Notes: generated by a model not told the origin, from the letters alone. Shown: positions 18,186 to 30,191, numbered from the stretch's first letter. The stretch is 64,000 bases of DNA from CAVQBP01 sp963740945 (GCA_963740945.1 CAVUGE010000009.1:27586-91585), one strand, 5' to 3'. Translations and numbers: made by a program.

Positions 18186-18257
18186 ATGTCAAATAGAAAA
18201 ACTTTATTAACAAACTTATTTTCTTTAAGTGGGCTCAGATAATAAATATATTATAAT
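18186..18257 (+). pseudogene. Remnant of a wzx 5' end
   Basis: The sequence reads MSNRKTLLTNLFSLSGLR then stop. This matches the first 17 residues of the flippase at 15615 (MSGKKILLTNLFSLSGIQ). With one base added after GGGCTC the reading continues QIINIL, parallel to QVINYIV in the intact gene. Nothing more of the gene follows, and a different flippase starts at 18288. This looks like a truncated duplicate left at a recombination junction. Confidence 0.7.
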
Positions 18258-18287
18258 GTTATTATTTTGGATATTAATATTTAAGCA

Positions 18288-19790
18288 TTGAATTTGACTG
18301 AAAATTTAACTTATAAGACTGTCCATGGTATTAAGTGGAATTATTTTTCTACTATTATCACCAGTGTTTTACAAATTGGATATACTGCAATAATGGCCCG
18401 GCTGCTGGAACCAGCCGCTTTTGGTCTGGTTGCTATGGCCGGGCTTGTTCTTCGTTTCGGAAGCTACTTTGCACAGATGGGAATTGAACGGGCACTTATA
18501 CAAAAAAAAGAAATAAATGAAGAAGATATAAGATCGAGTTTTACATTATCCATTTTTCTGGGAATTATTTTCTTTCTGCTGCTCTGGTTTCTTGCACCAC
18601 TTGCATTATATATATTTAATAATGAAAAAGTAGTATTAATTGTTAAAGTACTGGCACTATCTTTTTTGATTACAGGATTGTCAACCACATCTTTAGGTGT
18701 TTTAAAAGAGAACTTAATTTCAAAGCCATTGCAGTTATTGAAGTTTCTTCATATATACTCGGTTATCTATGCGTAGGAATTACAATGGCTATTTTAGGTT
18801 TTGGGGTCTGGAGTCTTGTCTTTGCATCATTAAGTCAAGCGTTTTTTGCTTCTATAATATCATATATTTTCGTTAAACATAATTTAAGTTTTACATTTGA
18901 ATTAAAACATTACAGACCGCTTTTTTCATTTGGAAGCAAAGTTACTATAATAAGCTTTTTTGAATTTATTGGAGGAAGTCTTGATACATTGTTAATAGGC
19001 CGATTTTTAGGTGCTTCACTTTTAGGAATTTATAATCGGGCTTTTACGATAGTTAACCTGCCGTTACAAAATCTTAATACAAGCATAACAAGAGTATTAT
19101 TTCCTTCATTTAGCAAAATTCAAAGCGATAAAGCAAAATTAAAAGAAGCTTTCCTATCTTCTTTTACAGTTAGCTCTTTTTTTTTGATTCCAATATGTAT
19201 ATGGTTTTCTGTTTCTGCAAAGGAAATTGTTTTAGTTATTCTTGGTGATAAGTGGAAAGAAGCCATTGATGTATTAAGAGTTTTGGCCCTTGTAACGCCA
19301 TTTTATTTAATGAGTAGTTATATGGGAATTTTATTTGAAGCTGTAGCTTATTTAAAAGTAAAATTAATTTTCCAGATAAGCTTTGTAATTTTACTCGGCA
19401 TAGTTTTATTTATTGCAGTTCCTTTTGGATTGATATATGCAGCAGCTGGATTATTGGTTTCAGCCATTATTTATCATCTGGGATATCTTTATTTAACAAA
19501 ATCATTACTTTCTCTTAATTTAAAAGAAATAGTTTTAGCATATTATCCTTCTATTATTGCATCATTAATAACAGGAATATTTGTTTTAGTATTCATTTAA
19601 TTTTAATTAAATTAAATTCAGGCATAGTTATTAGATTTATCTTCAGTTCTTATTTTTTGCGGGATCTTTTTTAATATTATTAAAATTTCCTTTCACTAAT
19701 GGAATTAAGAAAATTTTAAAGGAAAAAGTGTTTGATAATTTTGGTAATAATATTATTGTAAAAATTGGGAAAAGATTAGGTTTTGTATAG
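18288..19790 (+). pseudogene. WzxC-like polysaccharide flippase (at least two frameshifts)
   Basis: A second MOP-family flippase, from a different branch than the one at 15615 and resembling the WzxC/lipopolysaccharide-biosynthesis-protein group. Readable pieces are 18288-18776 (YKTVHGIKWNYFSTIITSVL, ARLLEPAAFGLVAMAGLVLR) and 18785-19600 (GSLDTLLIGRFLGASLLGIY, VLFPSFSKIQSDKAKLKEAF). A further piece at about 19695-19790 gives the natural end FDNFGNNIIVKIGKRLGFV. One base is missing near 18714, where ENL-NFKAIAVIEVSSYILGY is expected, and at least one more indel lies after 19600. The start is TTG at 18288. Together with 15615 the locus has two different flippases, suggesting two repeat-unit systems or a recent cassette swap. 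Confidence 0.8.
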
Positions 19791-19831
19791 TAAAAACATT
19801 TAATATTTAAAAAAATAATTATTAATAATAA

Positions 19832-20852
19832 ATGAAGCTGCTTGTCTTATTAAACGAAAATCCTGCTGGTTCTCATGAAGATGTACACAGAGCAATAAAT
19901 ATTTGCAATAATAAGGGGATAATCACCAGCAAAATTATTTATCCATTTTTAGCTAAGTTATCGGATGGAATAAAGGAGAAACAAGTTTTAAATGAAATAA
20001 TCAATGTTTCAAAAGAGTATCAGCACAATTTGATCCTATGGATGCATACAGTAGATTGAAATTTGATCGAAATACAATTGTGAATTGCTAAATTTGAAAA
20101 GTAAACCTATAATGGGATACTGGGATGGTGATATATATCAAGGTCCTTTTAAATCTGTCCCTAATGAGGTTATTGAACTGTCTGCTGTATGCAATGTTGT
20201 TTTTGTTCAAGGATTCGGTGAAATGTCAAAAAAGATGCAATCTAAGGGATGCAAAGATATTAGATTTGTACCACCTTATAGTGATGATAAAAGATTTTAT
20301 CCTATAAAGTCAACCAAGAGAAGGAATATGATATTGTGATGATCGGGAATTATATAACTAGCAGAAATCCATTTAGAGCTACTTTGCCTGGAACTATATT
20401 AAGAAAGAAATAGTAGAAACTATATCAAAAAGATTTGGGAATAAATTTGCTGTTTTAGGAAATAAGTGGGGTGGGAGTTCTGCTAAAGGTATTGTTCCAT
20501 ATTTTGACCAACATAAAATTTACTCTAAAAGTAAAATTGCTATTTCAGCTAATAGTAATAACGGCATATATTATTTTTCAGATCGTTTACCAATTGCTAT
20601 GCTCTCTGGAATTCCTATATTGCAAAATTATGAAATGGGTTTCGATTTCCTTTTTAAAAGTTTAAGGAATGTGTTTTTTTAAAAGTTGCCTGAATTCTTC
20701 CAAAAAGCAGAGGAATTATTACTAAAGCCACGAGGAATAGACGAAATAGGTAAGAAATTAATAGAATATGCAAAAAAATATTTTTTAGCAGAATTTGTAT
20801 TGCTTACATGATTAAAGTTGCTGATTTCGAAAAAAAAATAAAAACCAATTAG
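19832..20852 (+). pseudogene. Glycosyltransferase, CgeB-like (several frameshifts)
   Basis: Four or more frames chain into one protein of about 335 residues. MKLLVLLNENPAGSHEDVHR (19832-20059) is followed by KPIMGYWDGDIYQGPFKSVP (20085-20339), and then IGNYITSRNPFRA. After that come FAVLGNKWGGSSAKGIVPYF and IAISANSNNGIYYFSDRLPI (about 20440-20680), then a C-terminal helix region ending at TAG 20852. The YWDGD motif and the late SDRLP-AMLSG segment resemble CgeB/DUF3880-type glycosyltransferases, but this assignment is tentative. No single frame could make the whole protein. The breaks are single-base shifts and the segments remain collinear, so the damage is recent or an artefact. Confidence 0.6.
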
Positions 20853-20875
20853 TTGCTAATCCATGGATTTGTTAA

Positions 20876-21596
20876 ATGTTCTCTTTTTCATTACGGTATT
20901 ATATTTTGAATCTGTACATATATCATCATCTTGGTTTAGGAGATCATATTATATGTAATGGTTTGGTCCGAAACATTTATAAGAATAATAAAATATATTG
21001 TCCCAAAATATTTCTATTTGCAAAGATGTTAATTTTGAATCAGTTTTTTCCATGTATTCGGATTTACAAAACTTAGAAATAATTAAAATAAAAAACGATA
21101 AAGAAGTAAAGAAATATTTGAAAAAACTGGATAATTTTAATCTTCAAAAAATAGGATTTGAGTTTCGCGATTTAAAAAATAAATATTTTGACGAAGACTT
21201 TTATAACGTGCGGGGATAAAAACTTAAAGGGGGATGGGAAGATTTTAGCGTGAATCGCGATTATAAAAGAAAACGCAAGAACTATTTCAACAACAAGAAA
21301 TAAAACCATTAAAATATATTTTTTTACACGATGATGTGGAACGGAAATATAAAATTAATTATAAATATATAATCAATAAAGATTTAAAGTCGTTAAACCA
21401 TTTAGAACAAAAACAATTTTTGATTGGTGTTTAATTTAGAAATGCCAAAGAAATTCATTGTATCGACTCATCTTTTCGTTTGCTAGCAGATAGTCTAAGA
21501 TTAAACACTGATTTGTTATTCTTTCACCATTCTTATATTTATAAAGATGCAAAATATGTATTAAGCAGTTCGAAATTTGACTGGTCTTTAATATAA
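20876..21596 (+). pseudogene. Surface-glycan locus protein with HHLGLGDHIICNGLVR motif (frameshifted)
   Basis: The segment YIYHHLGLGDHIICNGLVR is a signature of a poorly characterised family found in O-antigen and capsule loci, possibly GT9-like. Downstream in other frames come FEFRDLKNKYFDEDFY, FLHDDVERKYKINYKYI and the conserved ending EIHCIDSSFRLLADSL, FFHHSYIYKDAKYVLSSSKF and DWSLI-stop at 21596. At least three frame changes are needed. The first in-frame methionine is at 20876, but the true start may be a later TTG near 20909. I do not assign a reaction. Confidence 0.6.
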
Positions 21597-22705
21597 ATGC
21601 AAAAGGTTAAAATTTTACATATTCTGGATGAACTAAATATTCTGGTGCAGAAGTTATGTTAAAAAACTCTGCACATTTATTTATAAATCAAAATATTGAG
21701 CTGCACGTTTTAAGTACTGGAAGCTCTGTAGGAGAATCGTCAAACAAATTGGCAGAAGTCGGGTTTAAAATACATTATATATCATTCAGCAAGACCTTGA
21801 ATTTCTTTTTTAAAATTTACAGCCTAATAAAAAAAGAAAAAATAGAGATTATTCATATTCATCCCAAAGAGCTTTTTTTCTGGTATGCAACTGTTTCAAA
21901 ATTATCTGGCGCTACTAGAATCGTAAGAACAGTACATAGTTTGTATGATTTTAAGGGTTACTGAAAATTAAAAGAAAACTCCAACGTTTCGTTTCTTCCA
22001 AATTTTTTAAATTTATATTTATCTCAATAAGTCCAGCAGTGCAAAAAGAGTGAAAAAAGAAATTTTAATAATAATACTATTTTAATAAAAATTGGATAAA
22101 TGCTTTAATTCTTGTTCCACCACAAAATATAGATGAAAAAACAAAAGCAAGAAAAAAAATTTGGGATTTTCGGAAGAAGAAGAGTGATAATTATTTCAAT
22201 AGGCAATTGCAGTAAAATAAAAAACCATGTTGATATTATAAAAGCTATTGCTCAATTAGTCAAATCTGTCAAAAATATTATATATTTACACGTTGGAGAA
22301 GGAAGATCACTAACTGAAGAAATTCATCTTGCACATCATCTAAAGATTGACCAGTATGTAAAATTTTTTGGAAAAATAGACAATGTTCGAGATGTATTAA
22401 TATGTAGCGATATTTTTGTTATGACCTCACTTGTAGAAGGTAGTAGTGTTGCACTACTTGAGGCTGGTAGTTGTGGTTTACCATTCATGATGTCTCATGC
22501 ACCTGGATTAAAAGAATCGGTGTTCAAGATATTTAATGGTTTAATAGTAAAGCCAAATTATGAAGATTTAATTGAAGGGTTAAAAGAATTAATCATAAAT
22601 GAAGAATTGAGAATTCTTTACGGAAAGAATGCAAGAAAATTTATTATTACCAACTATAACATGATGGAATCCATAAAGAAATTGGTTAATATTTACTTTG
22701 GGTAA
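21597..22705 (+). pseudogene. Glycosyltransferase family 4 (frameshifted)
   Basis: A GT-B-fold retaining glycosyltransferase of about 370 residues, broken in at least three places. The real start is the ATG at 21597, directly after the previous stop (MQKVKILHILDELN). A missing base near 21636 separates it from YSGAEVMLKNSAHLFINQN at about 21640-21964. From 22133 the C-terminal GT1/GT4 domain is clean: IISIGNCSKIKNHVDIIKAI, VGEGRSLTEEIHLAHHLKI and MTSLVEGSSVALLEAGSCGL, the last containing the family's E-x7-E donor-binding motif. It ends at 22705. The sugar and acceptor are unknown. Confidence 0.75.
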
Positions 22706-22711
22706 ATTTCC

Positions 22712-24072
22712 TTGAGAAATCATATTTTAGAAATTAAAAATAAATATTTATCAGTAAATAAGATTGATGATTATTTGGAGAAATTTTATCTCCAATTTTC
22801 TTTATTATATCTTTTTTTACTCTATTCCCTTTTACTGCCACGCCCTATTATAAAAAGACGTTAATCTTTTTTTTCTTATTTCTAATGTTTACTCCTATCA
22901 TCTAATTTTTAAAACCAGAGGACATTAACTATGATGCTTATTATACTATTATAATATTTTTATCAGCAACCTTTTTTTTATTTCAAGAAAGAGAATTTAA
23001 ACCGATTGTGTGGATTATTTTTTACGTGTGGTATACTTTTAATGCTATCTTTATTAGAGGAATTTTTAATATCAGACCGTTCTACCCAGTATTTATAGTT
23101 CCTATTACCTCTTTATCACTTTATGGAATTTTTGCTTTTCAAAATCCAGATTATAAATATGATCTAGTTGTATTTTTTCTGAAATGGTTAATGATATCTG
23201 TAGTTATAGAATCACTAATTGGAATTTCTCAATCTTTTTTTTCATTTCCTTTTTTCCCACAAATTCTAAATAATTTGGTTGTTACCAATCGAAATTATTT
23301 TGCATTTCTTTTCTCTTCTCTTTTACCACAGGTGACTCAGGGAAGTGGAACATTTTCGCATCCTAACGGTTTAGGTGGTTTACTCTCTTTAACTTTTCCG
23401 ATTTTTTTCGGTTATTGGTATTCTAATAAAAGAAAAAAATCAAGAATTTTTCTTTTAATAATTACATTCTTAGGTCTTTTTACTACTTATTCTAGAGGTG
23501 CCTTGATTGGAGTTATGTTTACCTCTTCATTTTTTTTCTTGTTTTTTTCTAATTTTTCGAAGAGGATAAAAGTATCTGTTGCATTATTAATAATATTTTT
23601 ATTTGCAGTATTCTTGAGTAACGATATTGAAAATTACTATATGTCAACACAAAATTTTACAATCAGATTAGATATATGGGGAATAGTATTAAATTATGTA
23701 ACAAACAATCCCTTTAAAATATTAGTTGGATATGGTATTTTCTTTTTTAGAGATAACGTTTTGGGATTTGGTGGAATACCTAAAGATGTACATTCGGGAC
23801 AATTAGAAATTCTTATAGAATTGGGTATAATAGGTTTTGTATTATTTTGTAAATTTTATTTTCAAATTATTTCGCAAGCATTAAAATTTCGTAATAATTT
23901 TTTAATCCTATCGCTTTCTGCAGGTTTAATGAGTTTTTTTGTTCATCAGTTAGTAGAGAATCAATTTTTTGGTTATTTAGGAATATTAACGGCTTGCTTA
24001 TTGGGGGTCTTGATATCTGTTATGAAAGATGAGAATGAAGAAATTTTAAAATGGTGGTTGGGAACAGATTAA
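22712..24072 (+). pseudogene. Wzy-like O-antigen polymerase / ligase family membrane protein (frameshifted N-terminus)
   Basis: The part from 23008 to 24072 (354 residues) is uninterrupted and almost entirely transmembrane. It contains GSGTFSHPNGLGGLLSLTFP and TTYSRGALIGVMFT, the SRGA-type motif in the conserved periplasmic loop of the Wzy_C/O-antigen ligase family. IPKDVHSGQLEILIELGIIG provides the conserved His near the last loop. The upstream 300 bp encodes more hydrophobic helices in two other frames (LYLFLLYSLLLPRP, INYDAYYTIIIFL), so the true N-terminus probably starts at the TTG near 22712. This is the polymerase expected in a Wzx/Wzy-dependent locus. Confidence 0.7.
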
Positions 24073-24090
24073 GATTTTTATTTTTGATTT

Positions 24091-24980
24091 ATGATTGACA
24101 TAATAGTTCCTATACACAATAGAAAAAAATTTACTCGTCAATGCTTATTGTCTTTGATTAAACAGACCAATAAGAATTTTTTAATTATTATTATTGATGA
24201 TGGCTCAACTGATGGTTCAGGAGAAATGATAAATAATGAATTTCCTGAAGTCATTGTGTTAAATGGGGATGGAAATTTATGGTGGACTAAAGCAACGAAT
24301 CTAGGTGTTAAATATGCATTGGAACAAGATGCCGAATTTATTTTAACATTAAATAATGATACTATATTAAATGAAGATTATATTGAGAAAATGATTTATT
24401 GGGTGGAAAGGAAAAAAGATGCCCTCCTCGGCTCCTTTGCATTTCATTTTAGAACGAAAAAACCTATTTATGGAGGAGAAAGTATTAATTGGAAAAAAGT
24501 TAAGTCCGATTTTTTATTGGATCATTTCAAACCCGATGAATATACTGTTCAACATATGGTATCCCATTATTCTGGAAGAGGAATGATGATACCAGAAGGG
24601 TTTTAAAAAAATAGGATTTTATGATGAAAAAAATTTCCCACAAACATTTGCGGACAATGATTTTGCTCACCGGGCTGTACGAAATGGATTTGAAATATAT
24701 TGTAATTATGATGCAAAAATATTTGTTCGATTCCTAAAAGAAAGCTGGCGACTATCAAAATGACGAAAAAACAAATCGCTTAAAAATTATGTACTACATT
24801 TGTTTGGTATAAAAGGCGGAGGAAATCTTAAAATTCTTTATAATCTTTGCAGTTAAAAATTGTCCTAAAAAATACCTACCTACTTTTCTGATTATAGGGA
24901 CTTTTAAAAGGATATTTGGTTACTTGTTTGATTGGTTAAGTGAGATATTTATAGCACATAAAATTGAGAATTTAAAATAG
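24091..24980 (+). pseudogene. Glycosyltransferase family 2, rhamnosyltransferase-like (frameshifted)
   Basis: The first 170 residues (24091-24606) are clean GT2: DIIVPIHNRKKFTRQCLLSL, IIIDDGSTDGSGEMI, LTLNNDT as the metal-binding motif, and SHYSGRGMMIPEGF. The frame then shifts. KKIGFYDEKNFPQTFADNDF, containing the ED-type catalytic region seen as ADND, continues in a second frame from about 24600. Further pieces (NYVLHLFGIKGGGNLKILYN and a C-terminal helix ending IENLK-stop at 24980) need two more shifts. The GMMIP and LNNDT motifs resemble rhamnosyl- and galactofuranosyl-transferase-like GT2 proteins. Specificity is not provable here. Confidence 0.72.
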
Positions 24981-25069
24981 AGATTCTTAATTATTAACCG
25001 GTTGATTCTAATACTTAAAAAAATATAAATTATGAATAAATAGAAATTTTAAAAATAATTGTATTTAAT

Positions 25070-25970
25070 TTGAAATTAACAAAAATTTCTCTGGAAAAAA
25101 TCCAATCTCTTCTTAGATATAAAGTTTTAGATCAAACTGAATAAAAGTCTTAATTAAAATGCTTAAATGGGGAGGTAGCTAGATTAAGAGATAAAAAAAT
25201 CAAGTATAAATTTGATTGAACACTAAAAATTACTCTTAACGTAAACGAAGGTGTTTCACGTTTGTTGTATTATTTTGGTTATAGTGAACCTGAAATTTTT
25301 AGCTTTATTAATGATTATTTGAAAGAAGGTATGTTTTTTTTTGACATAGGTGCAAACATTGGTCTCCATTTCCTTATTTGCATCAAAGAGAGTTGGAATC
25401 GAAGGGAAAGTTTTTGAATTCGAACCTTGTAAATCAATATATAAAAGAATAATTGAAAATATAGGCAATAATAATATAAATAACATATACTCTTATAATT
25501 TAGCTTTAGGCGAATGTGGATTGTGAAGTGGAAATAATTAAAATTACAAACGATACTTCAAGAACACATATTCGATTAGGAAAGTTGGGATTAATAGAGA
25601 TAAAAATATTGAAAAAGTAAGAATGACCACTTTAGATAATTATGTAAATATTAAATAATATATATAGAATTGATTATCTAAAAATTGATGTTGAGGGTTA
25701 TGAATTAAATGTATTAAAAGGCTCTGTTAGAACTTTTTCAGTTATCAAACCTTCTATCATCCAAGTTGAATTTGATCAAGAACATTTAAATCGAAACAAT
25801 GTTGATATTGATGAGATAAAAAAATTTTTCCAAGAATATAGTTATCATTCTTTTTCTTTAAATTCTCACTGGAGGCTCTTTACTGCCTAAATCCCGATTT
25901 AGTTTATCCTTATAACACTTTTTTTATACATAAATATAAAATAACCGAATTATCTTATTTGATTGAATTG
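25070..25970 (+). pseudogene. FkbM-family methyltransferase, copy 1 (frameshifted)
   Basis: Scattered frames rebuild a SAM-dependent FkbM methyltransferase, a family that often O-methylates sugars in surface glycans. Key pieces are YYFGYSEPEIFSFINDYLKE and FFDIGANIG, the SAM-binding loop near 25340-25365. FEFEPCKSIYKRIIENIGNN, YLKIDVEGYELNVLKGSV (the conserved D-V-E-G motif near 25680) and KPSIIQVEFDQEHLN follow. The start is uncertain, with a TTG near 25070 the best candidate. The 3' end runs into the start of the next gene at 25972. At least four indels are needed for a single protein. Confidence 0.65.
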
Positions 25971-25971
25971 A

Positions 25972-27198
25972 ATGAATATTATTTTATCCGCTTATTCTTG
26001 CGCGATTGAAATAAAGGATCCGAACCTGAAGTTGGTTTAATTGGTTAGTTGAACTTTCAAAAAAAAACAAGGTTTTTTCGCCTCTTTTATTCGGAGAAGA
26101 TCAGAAAAGAGGAAGTGCAAAAAGCAGTGGAATTATTACCTCAAAAAAATAATATACACCTTTATCCTATTGGCTTTTCATCCTTTAGACACAATGAAAT
26201 ATATCACCGTCTTAAATATGAACTCTGGCAAATAAAAGCTTTCTTTGGAGCGAAAAAAATAATAAATGAAAAACAAATAGACTTAGAGACATCAAGTAAC
26301 AATTGCAGCCTGGTGGTTTAATAAGAGATTACTGGATGTTTAATACCCCACTTGTACTCGGTCCTTTGCTTGGAGGTACTTTTCCCACAAGCTGCACTCT
26401 CTTTTCTAAATTTAAAATATAAAATTTATGAAGAAGTACGGTCAATATTTTTATTTTTTTCTAGTAGATTATTTATAAATTCGATTATTTCAATAAAAAA
26501 AGCTAGAATAGTTATTGCTGGAAATAATGAAACTTACAAGTTAATATCAAAAATTAGAGTAAATCGTCCAACAATCTTATTGAATGCTGTAAGGTATTTC
26601 TGTTTGTGAGGGGAAGGATTTTAAATTTGTTAAAGGAGATGAATTAAAATTATTATGGGTTGGATTACTTACTCCAAGTAAAAATTTTGGTTTTTTACTT
26701 AAGTGTCTTGAGAAATTACCCCAAAATATAAACTGGAAGCTGATGGTTGTTGGTGAGGGTAACTTGCTAAGCTATTGGAAAAATATAACTAAATTAAGTT
26801 TTGTAAATAACAAAATAGAATTTACTGGCAAAATTGAATACTCAAAAGTAGGTAATTATTATAAGGAATCCGATATATTTCTTTTCCCAAGTTTAAGAGA
26901 AGGTTCGCCAACTGTTATATTAGAAGCAATGTCTTATCACCTACCAGTTATTACATTTAAACAAAATGGTGCAGATATTATGTTAAATGATAAGAGTGGT
27001 GGCATTTTAATTCCTTTGGAAACTAAAGAACAAATGCTCAATGATTTTATAAATTCTATTATTGAACTTTATAAAAATCCGGAGTTAAGATTTAAAATTG
27101 GGCAGACCGCCAGAAAAGAAGTTGAAGAAAATTTTGTTTGGGGAAAAAGAGGCATTAAGATGAATAAAATATATGAACAATATATAACGAATGAGTAG
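25972..27198 (+). pseudogene. Glycosyltransferase family 4 (heavily frameshifted N-terminal half)
   Basis: It begins MNIILSAYSC, the start of a GT4 subgroup. Restoring single bases gives KGSEPEVG and then NWLVELSKKNKVF, with T and A homopolymers short by one. EEVQKAVELLPQKNNIHLYP follows at 26049-26321. The middle (PLVLGPLLGG, near 26350) needs further shifts. The C-terminal domain at 26743-27198 is clean: VVGEGNLLSYWKNITKLSFV, FLFPSLREGSPTVILEAMSY and FVWGKRGIKMNKIYEQY. It overlaps the next gene start by 8 bp. Function beyond a GT-B glycosyltransferase is unknown. Confidence 0.72.
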
Positions 27199-28291
27199 AA
27201 AACCAGTACTCTTAGTATATACTGTTCCATGGAGCGAAAAAAGAAATCTATTATTTTCACGCTATCTTTCAAACTATTTTGAAGTAATAATATTAACTAT
27301 TTTCAATGAGTATGAAAATATATTGGAGATAATTAAACCATAAAGTTATACCCATAAATTTTGGCTTAAAAACAAGGTCGGATTGTCTTTTTCTTTAAAT
27401 TTTGAAAAATATCTGAAAGAGATTAAGCCTTCTTATGTTATTACATTAGAAACACACTCCGTTTCTTCATATCAATCAACAAAGTTGTCGAAAAAGTATA
27501 ATTTTAAATCAATTGTTTTTAGCTGGCAGAATATGGAGTCTATTCCAAAATATTTCTTCCAAAAATATATTCAAAAAAAAGTTTTACACCATGCAGATTA
27601 TCTGCTGGCTGGAACTTCTGAGACAAAAAGAGATTGATTAATGAAAGGTGCAGATACAAATAAAATATTTATTAATCCTGAAACTGGCTATGATGAAAAA
27701 ATTTTTGAAAATGGAGAGAATCTAAGAAAATGCTGGGGATTAAAGGAAGATGACTTTATAGTAATGTATGCAGGGAGACTAGTAAAAGAGAAGGGAATAA
27801 AGATAATATTAAGTGCTGCAGAAAAATTAGAATCAATAAATGATAAAATAAAATTTATTTTTGTTGGAAAAGGTTATTTAGAAAAAACTATCAAAAATTT
27901 TAAATCTAAAAACATATTTTATAAAGGCAGCTATGATTTCGTAGAAATGGGAAAGGTATTAAGAACATGTGATATTTTTGTTTACCCAAGTATTCAGAGA
28001 AAATATTGGGCTGAACAATTTGGTTATTCTGTAATAGAGGCTCTGATTTGTCGAAGACCTGCAATAGTTTCTAATTCTGGTTTCCTACCTAATTTCATAA
28101 AAGACGGATTAAATGGAAGTATAATTGAAGAGGGGAATGAATTAGAATTAAAAACGAAAATTATTTGGTGGTATAATAGATTAAAAAACAATAAAGAAAT
28201 TAATTCCAATATTATCGAGAAATTTAATGCTAAAAATATTGCATTAAATTACAAGCAGATTCTTTTAGATAAGAAACCCTATATTTATTAG
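27191..28291 (+). pseudogene. Glycosyltransferase family 4 (frameshifted)
   Basis: The ATG at 27191 (MSRKPVLLVYTVPWSEKRN) starts inside the end of the previous gene. The frame shifts near 27345, giving FEKYLKEIKPSYVITLETHS at 27383-27637, and again near 27637, where a stop splits AGTSETKRD from KGADTNKIFINPETGYDEKI. From 27641 the C-terminal domain is intact: VMYAGRLVKEKGIKIILSAA, FVYPSIQRKYWAEQFGYSVI and EALICRRPAIVSNSGFLPNF. Two shifts would restore about 365 residues, a normal GT4 length. Confidence 0.75.
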
Positions 28292-28342
28292 TAATTGGAT
28301 TTAGTAAGGATTTAAACTTTTGTTAGTACTCATAATAATGAA

Positions 28343-29519
28343 ATGAAAATATTAATTGCTCATAATTATTATCAATATCAAGGTGGAGAAGATATTATTG
28401 TATATAACGAAAAAATCTCCTTAAAAGTAAAAATCATAAAATTATTTTTTTTAAAAGAAAATAGTCAAATCAAATACTTTTCTATTTTTACTAAGGCATC
28501 TTTATTATGGAAGACTTCCTGGTCCAATAAAACTTATAAAGAGATTTAAAAATTATAAATGAAGAAAAACCTGATATTTGTCATGTTCATAATATACTTC
28601 CTTTAATTACACCTTCAATATATTATGCTTGCAATTACTTTAATATACCTGTTGTGCAATCAATACATAACTATCGTCATTTTTGTACAAACGGATTTTT
28701 TTTTAGAAATAATCATATTTGTGAAGAGTGTATAAATAAAAAAGCATATCATGCACTTAAATATGGATGCTATAGAAATTCAAGAATTCAGACTTATTCT
28801 GTTGCAAGAATGATTGAAAATCATAAAAAAAAGGATACATGGACTAAAAAGATTAATGCATTTATTTGTCCAACCGAATTTGTCTACAGTAAATTTATAA
28901 AAGAAGGTTTTCCAAAAGAAAAATTATTTAAAAAGCCAAATTTTGTTTTGAAAAATCCCAATCCGCTTTACAAAGATCAAAATTACTTTTTGTTTGCCGG
29001 CAGACTTGATAATTTAAAAGGAATTAACATTTTATCTTCTCTAAAAATGAAATTTATTGATTTTAAATTGAAAATTATTGGGGATGGACCTGAAATTTAT
29101 AAATTAAGAGATAATCCAAGTTTAGAAATAGTTGGTGGAAAAACCCATGCTGAAACAATAAATTACATAAAAAATAGTATAGCCGTTATTTACCCTTCCA
29201 TTTGGTATGAAAATTTTGGAATGACAATAATCGAAGCATTTGCATGTGGTAAACCAGTAATTGCCAGCAGACTTGGTACTATGCAGGAAATAATTGAAGA
29301 AGGAAAAACAGGTTTATTATTTGAACCCGGTAATGCAGATGATTTAAAAGAAAGATTATCTGGGCTATTGAAAATAGAGATACCTTAAAAGAGATGGGAG
29401 AAAAAGCAAGAAAACAGTTTGAAGATAAGTATACAGCAGAGAAAAATTATGAAAAGTTAATAAATATTTATAATAGAATTATTTTATTAAACAAAACATT
29501 GAAATATACTCCTATATAA
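28343..29519 (+). pseudogene. Glycosyltransferase family 4 (two or three frameshifts)
   Basis: It starts MKILIAHNYYQYQGGEDIIV, the N-terminus of a well-known GT4 subgroup. A shift near 28548 leads into EEKPDICHVHNILPLITPSI and then a long intact stretch at 28654-29388. That stretch has HNYRHFCTNGFFFRNNHICE with a cysteine-rich loop (C-x2-C pattern around CEECINKKAYHALKYGC), FAGRLDNLKGINIL, and YENFGMTIIEAFACGKPVIA with the donor-site E-x7-E. After another shift near 29385 the C-terminal helix (MGEKARKQFEDKYTAEKNYE) ends at TAA 29519. The Cys-rich loop near the acceptor half is typical of this subgroup. Confidence 0.76.
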
Positions 29520-29526
29520 TAAGGGC

Positions 29527-30191
29527 ATGAAGAATTTAACAATTACCTCTTATTTTTATTTATCTTTTTCACATCAATTTGTTAAAGAAATCATTGACTA
29601 TATATCTCATCGAAAAAGCTATTCCCAGTATGGAGAAGACTTAATAGTAAATAAATTAGTTAAAAAATATGCCATCAATAAAGAATCTATTTATATTGAT
29701 ATTTGTGCTAATCATCCGACTAGATTATCAAATACATTTGTCTTTTACAAAAAAGTTTTTCATAGGATCCTAATTGAACCTATCAAAAACTTTGCATTCC
29801 TTTACAAACTATTTAGAAAAAAAGTTATAATCTTGAAGATTGGTATTGGTAAGTAGAAGGTATTGCTGAATTTAAATATGCAAGTATCTCATGTTTTAGA
29901 TACTTTTTCAAATAAGATTAATGGAAATGTTATTAAGAAGGAATATGTTCCAATATTAAGATTAGATAGTGTCATCGAGTACAGATGTAGAGAGATTAGA
30001 TTATGAAGTTTTGATAGGCAGCAAGGATATATTGTCTTATATAAAAATTATTTGTATCGAAGCTAATACAAGTACTGATAAAGAACTAATAATCAATTTT
30101 TTAGTAAAAAAATAAGTTTCAATTAGAAAATGAAATTGGATATAATTTGCTTTTTGTAAGTAATTCATTAAAAGAAAAAGGAGCTTTATAA
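29527..30191 (+). pseudogene. FkbM-family methyltransferase, copy 2 (frameshifted)
   Basis: The N-terminal part 29527-29856 is readable: SYSQYGEDLIVNKLVKKYAI, YIDICANHPTRLSNTF as the SAM-binding region, and RILIEPIKNFAFLYKLF. In other frames follow FKYASIS, KKEYVPILRLDSVIE, a partial LDYEVLIGSKDILSYIKI, and EIGYNLLFVSN before TAA at 30191. The DICANHP motif identifies the FkbM subgroup that starts SYSQYGED. At least four shifts are needed. Confidence 0.65.

Noticed and set aside
25256..25486. A 76-codon minus-strand frame in the first FkbM gene
   Set aside because: The plus-strand sense of the same DNA has the FFDIGANIG methyltransferase motif, so the minus frame is a shadow.
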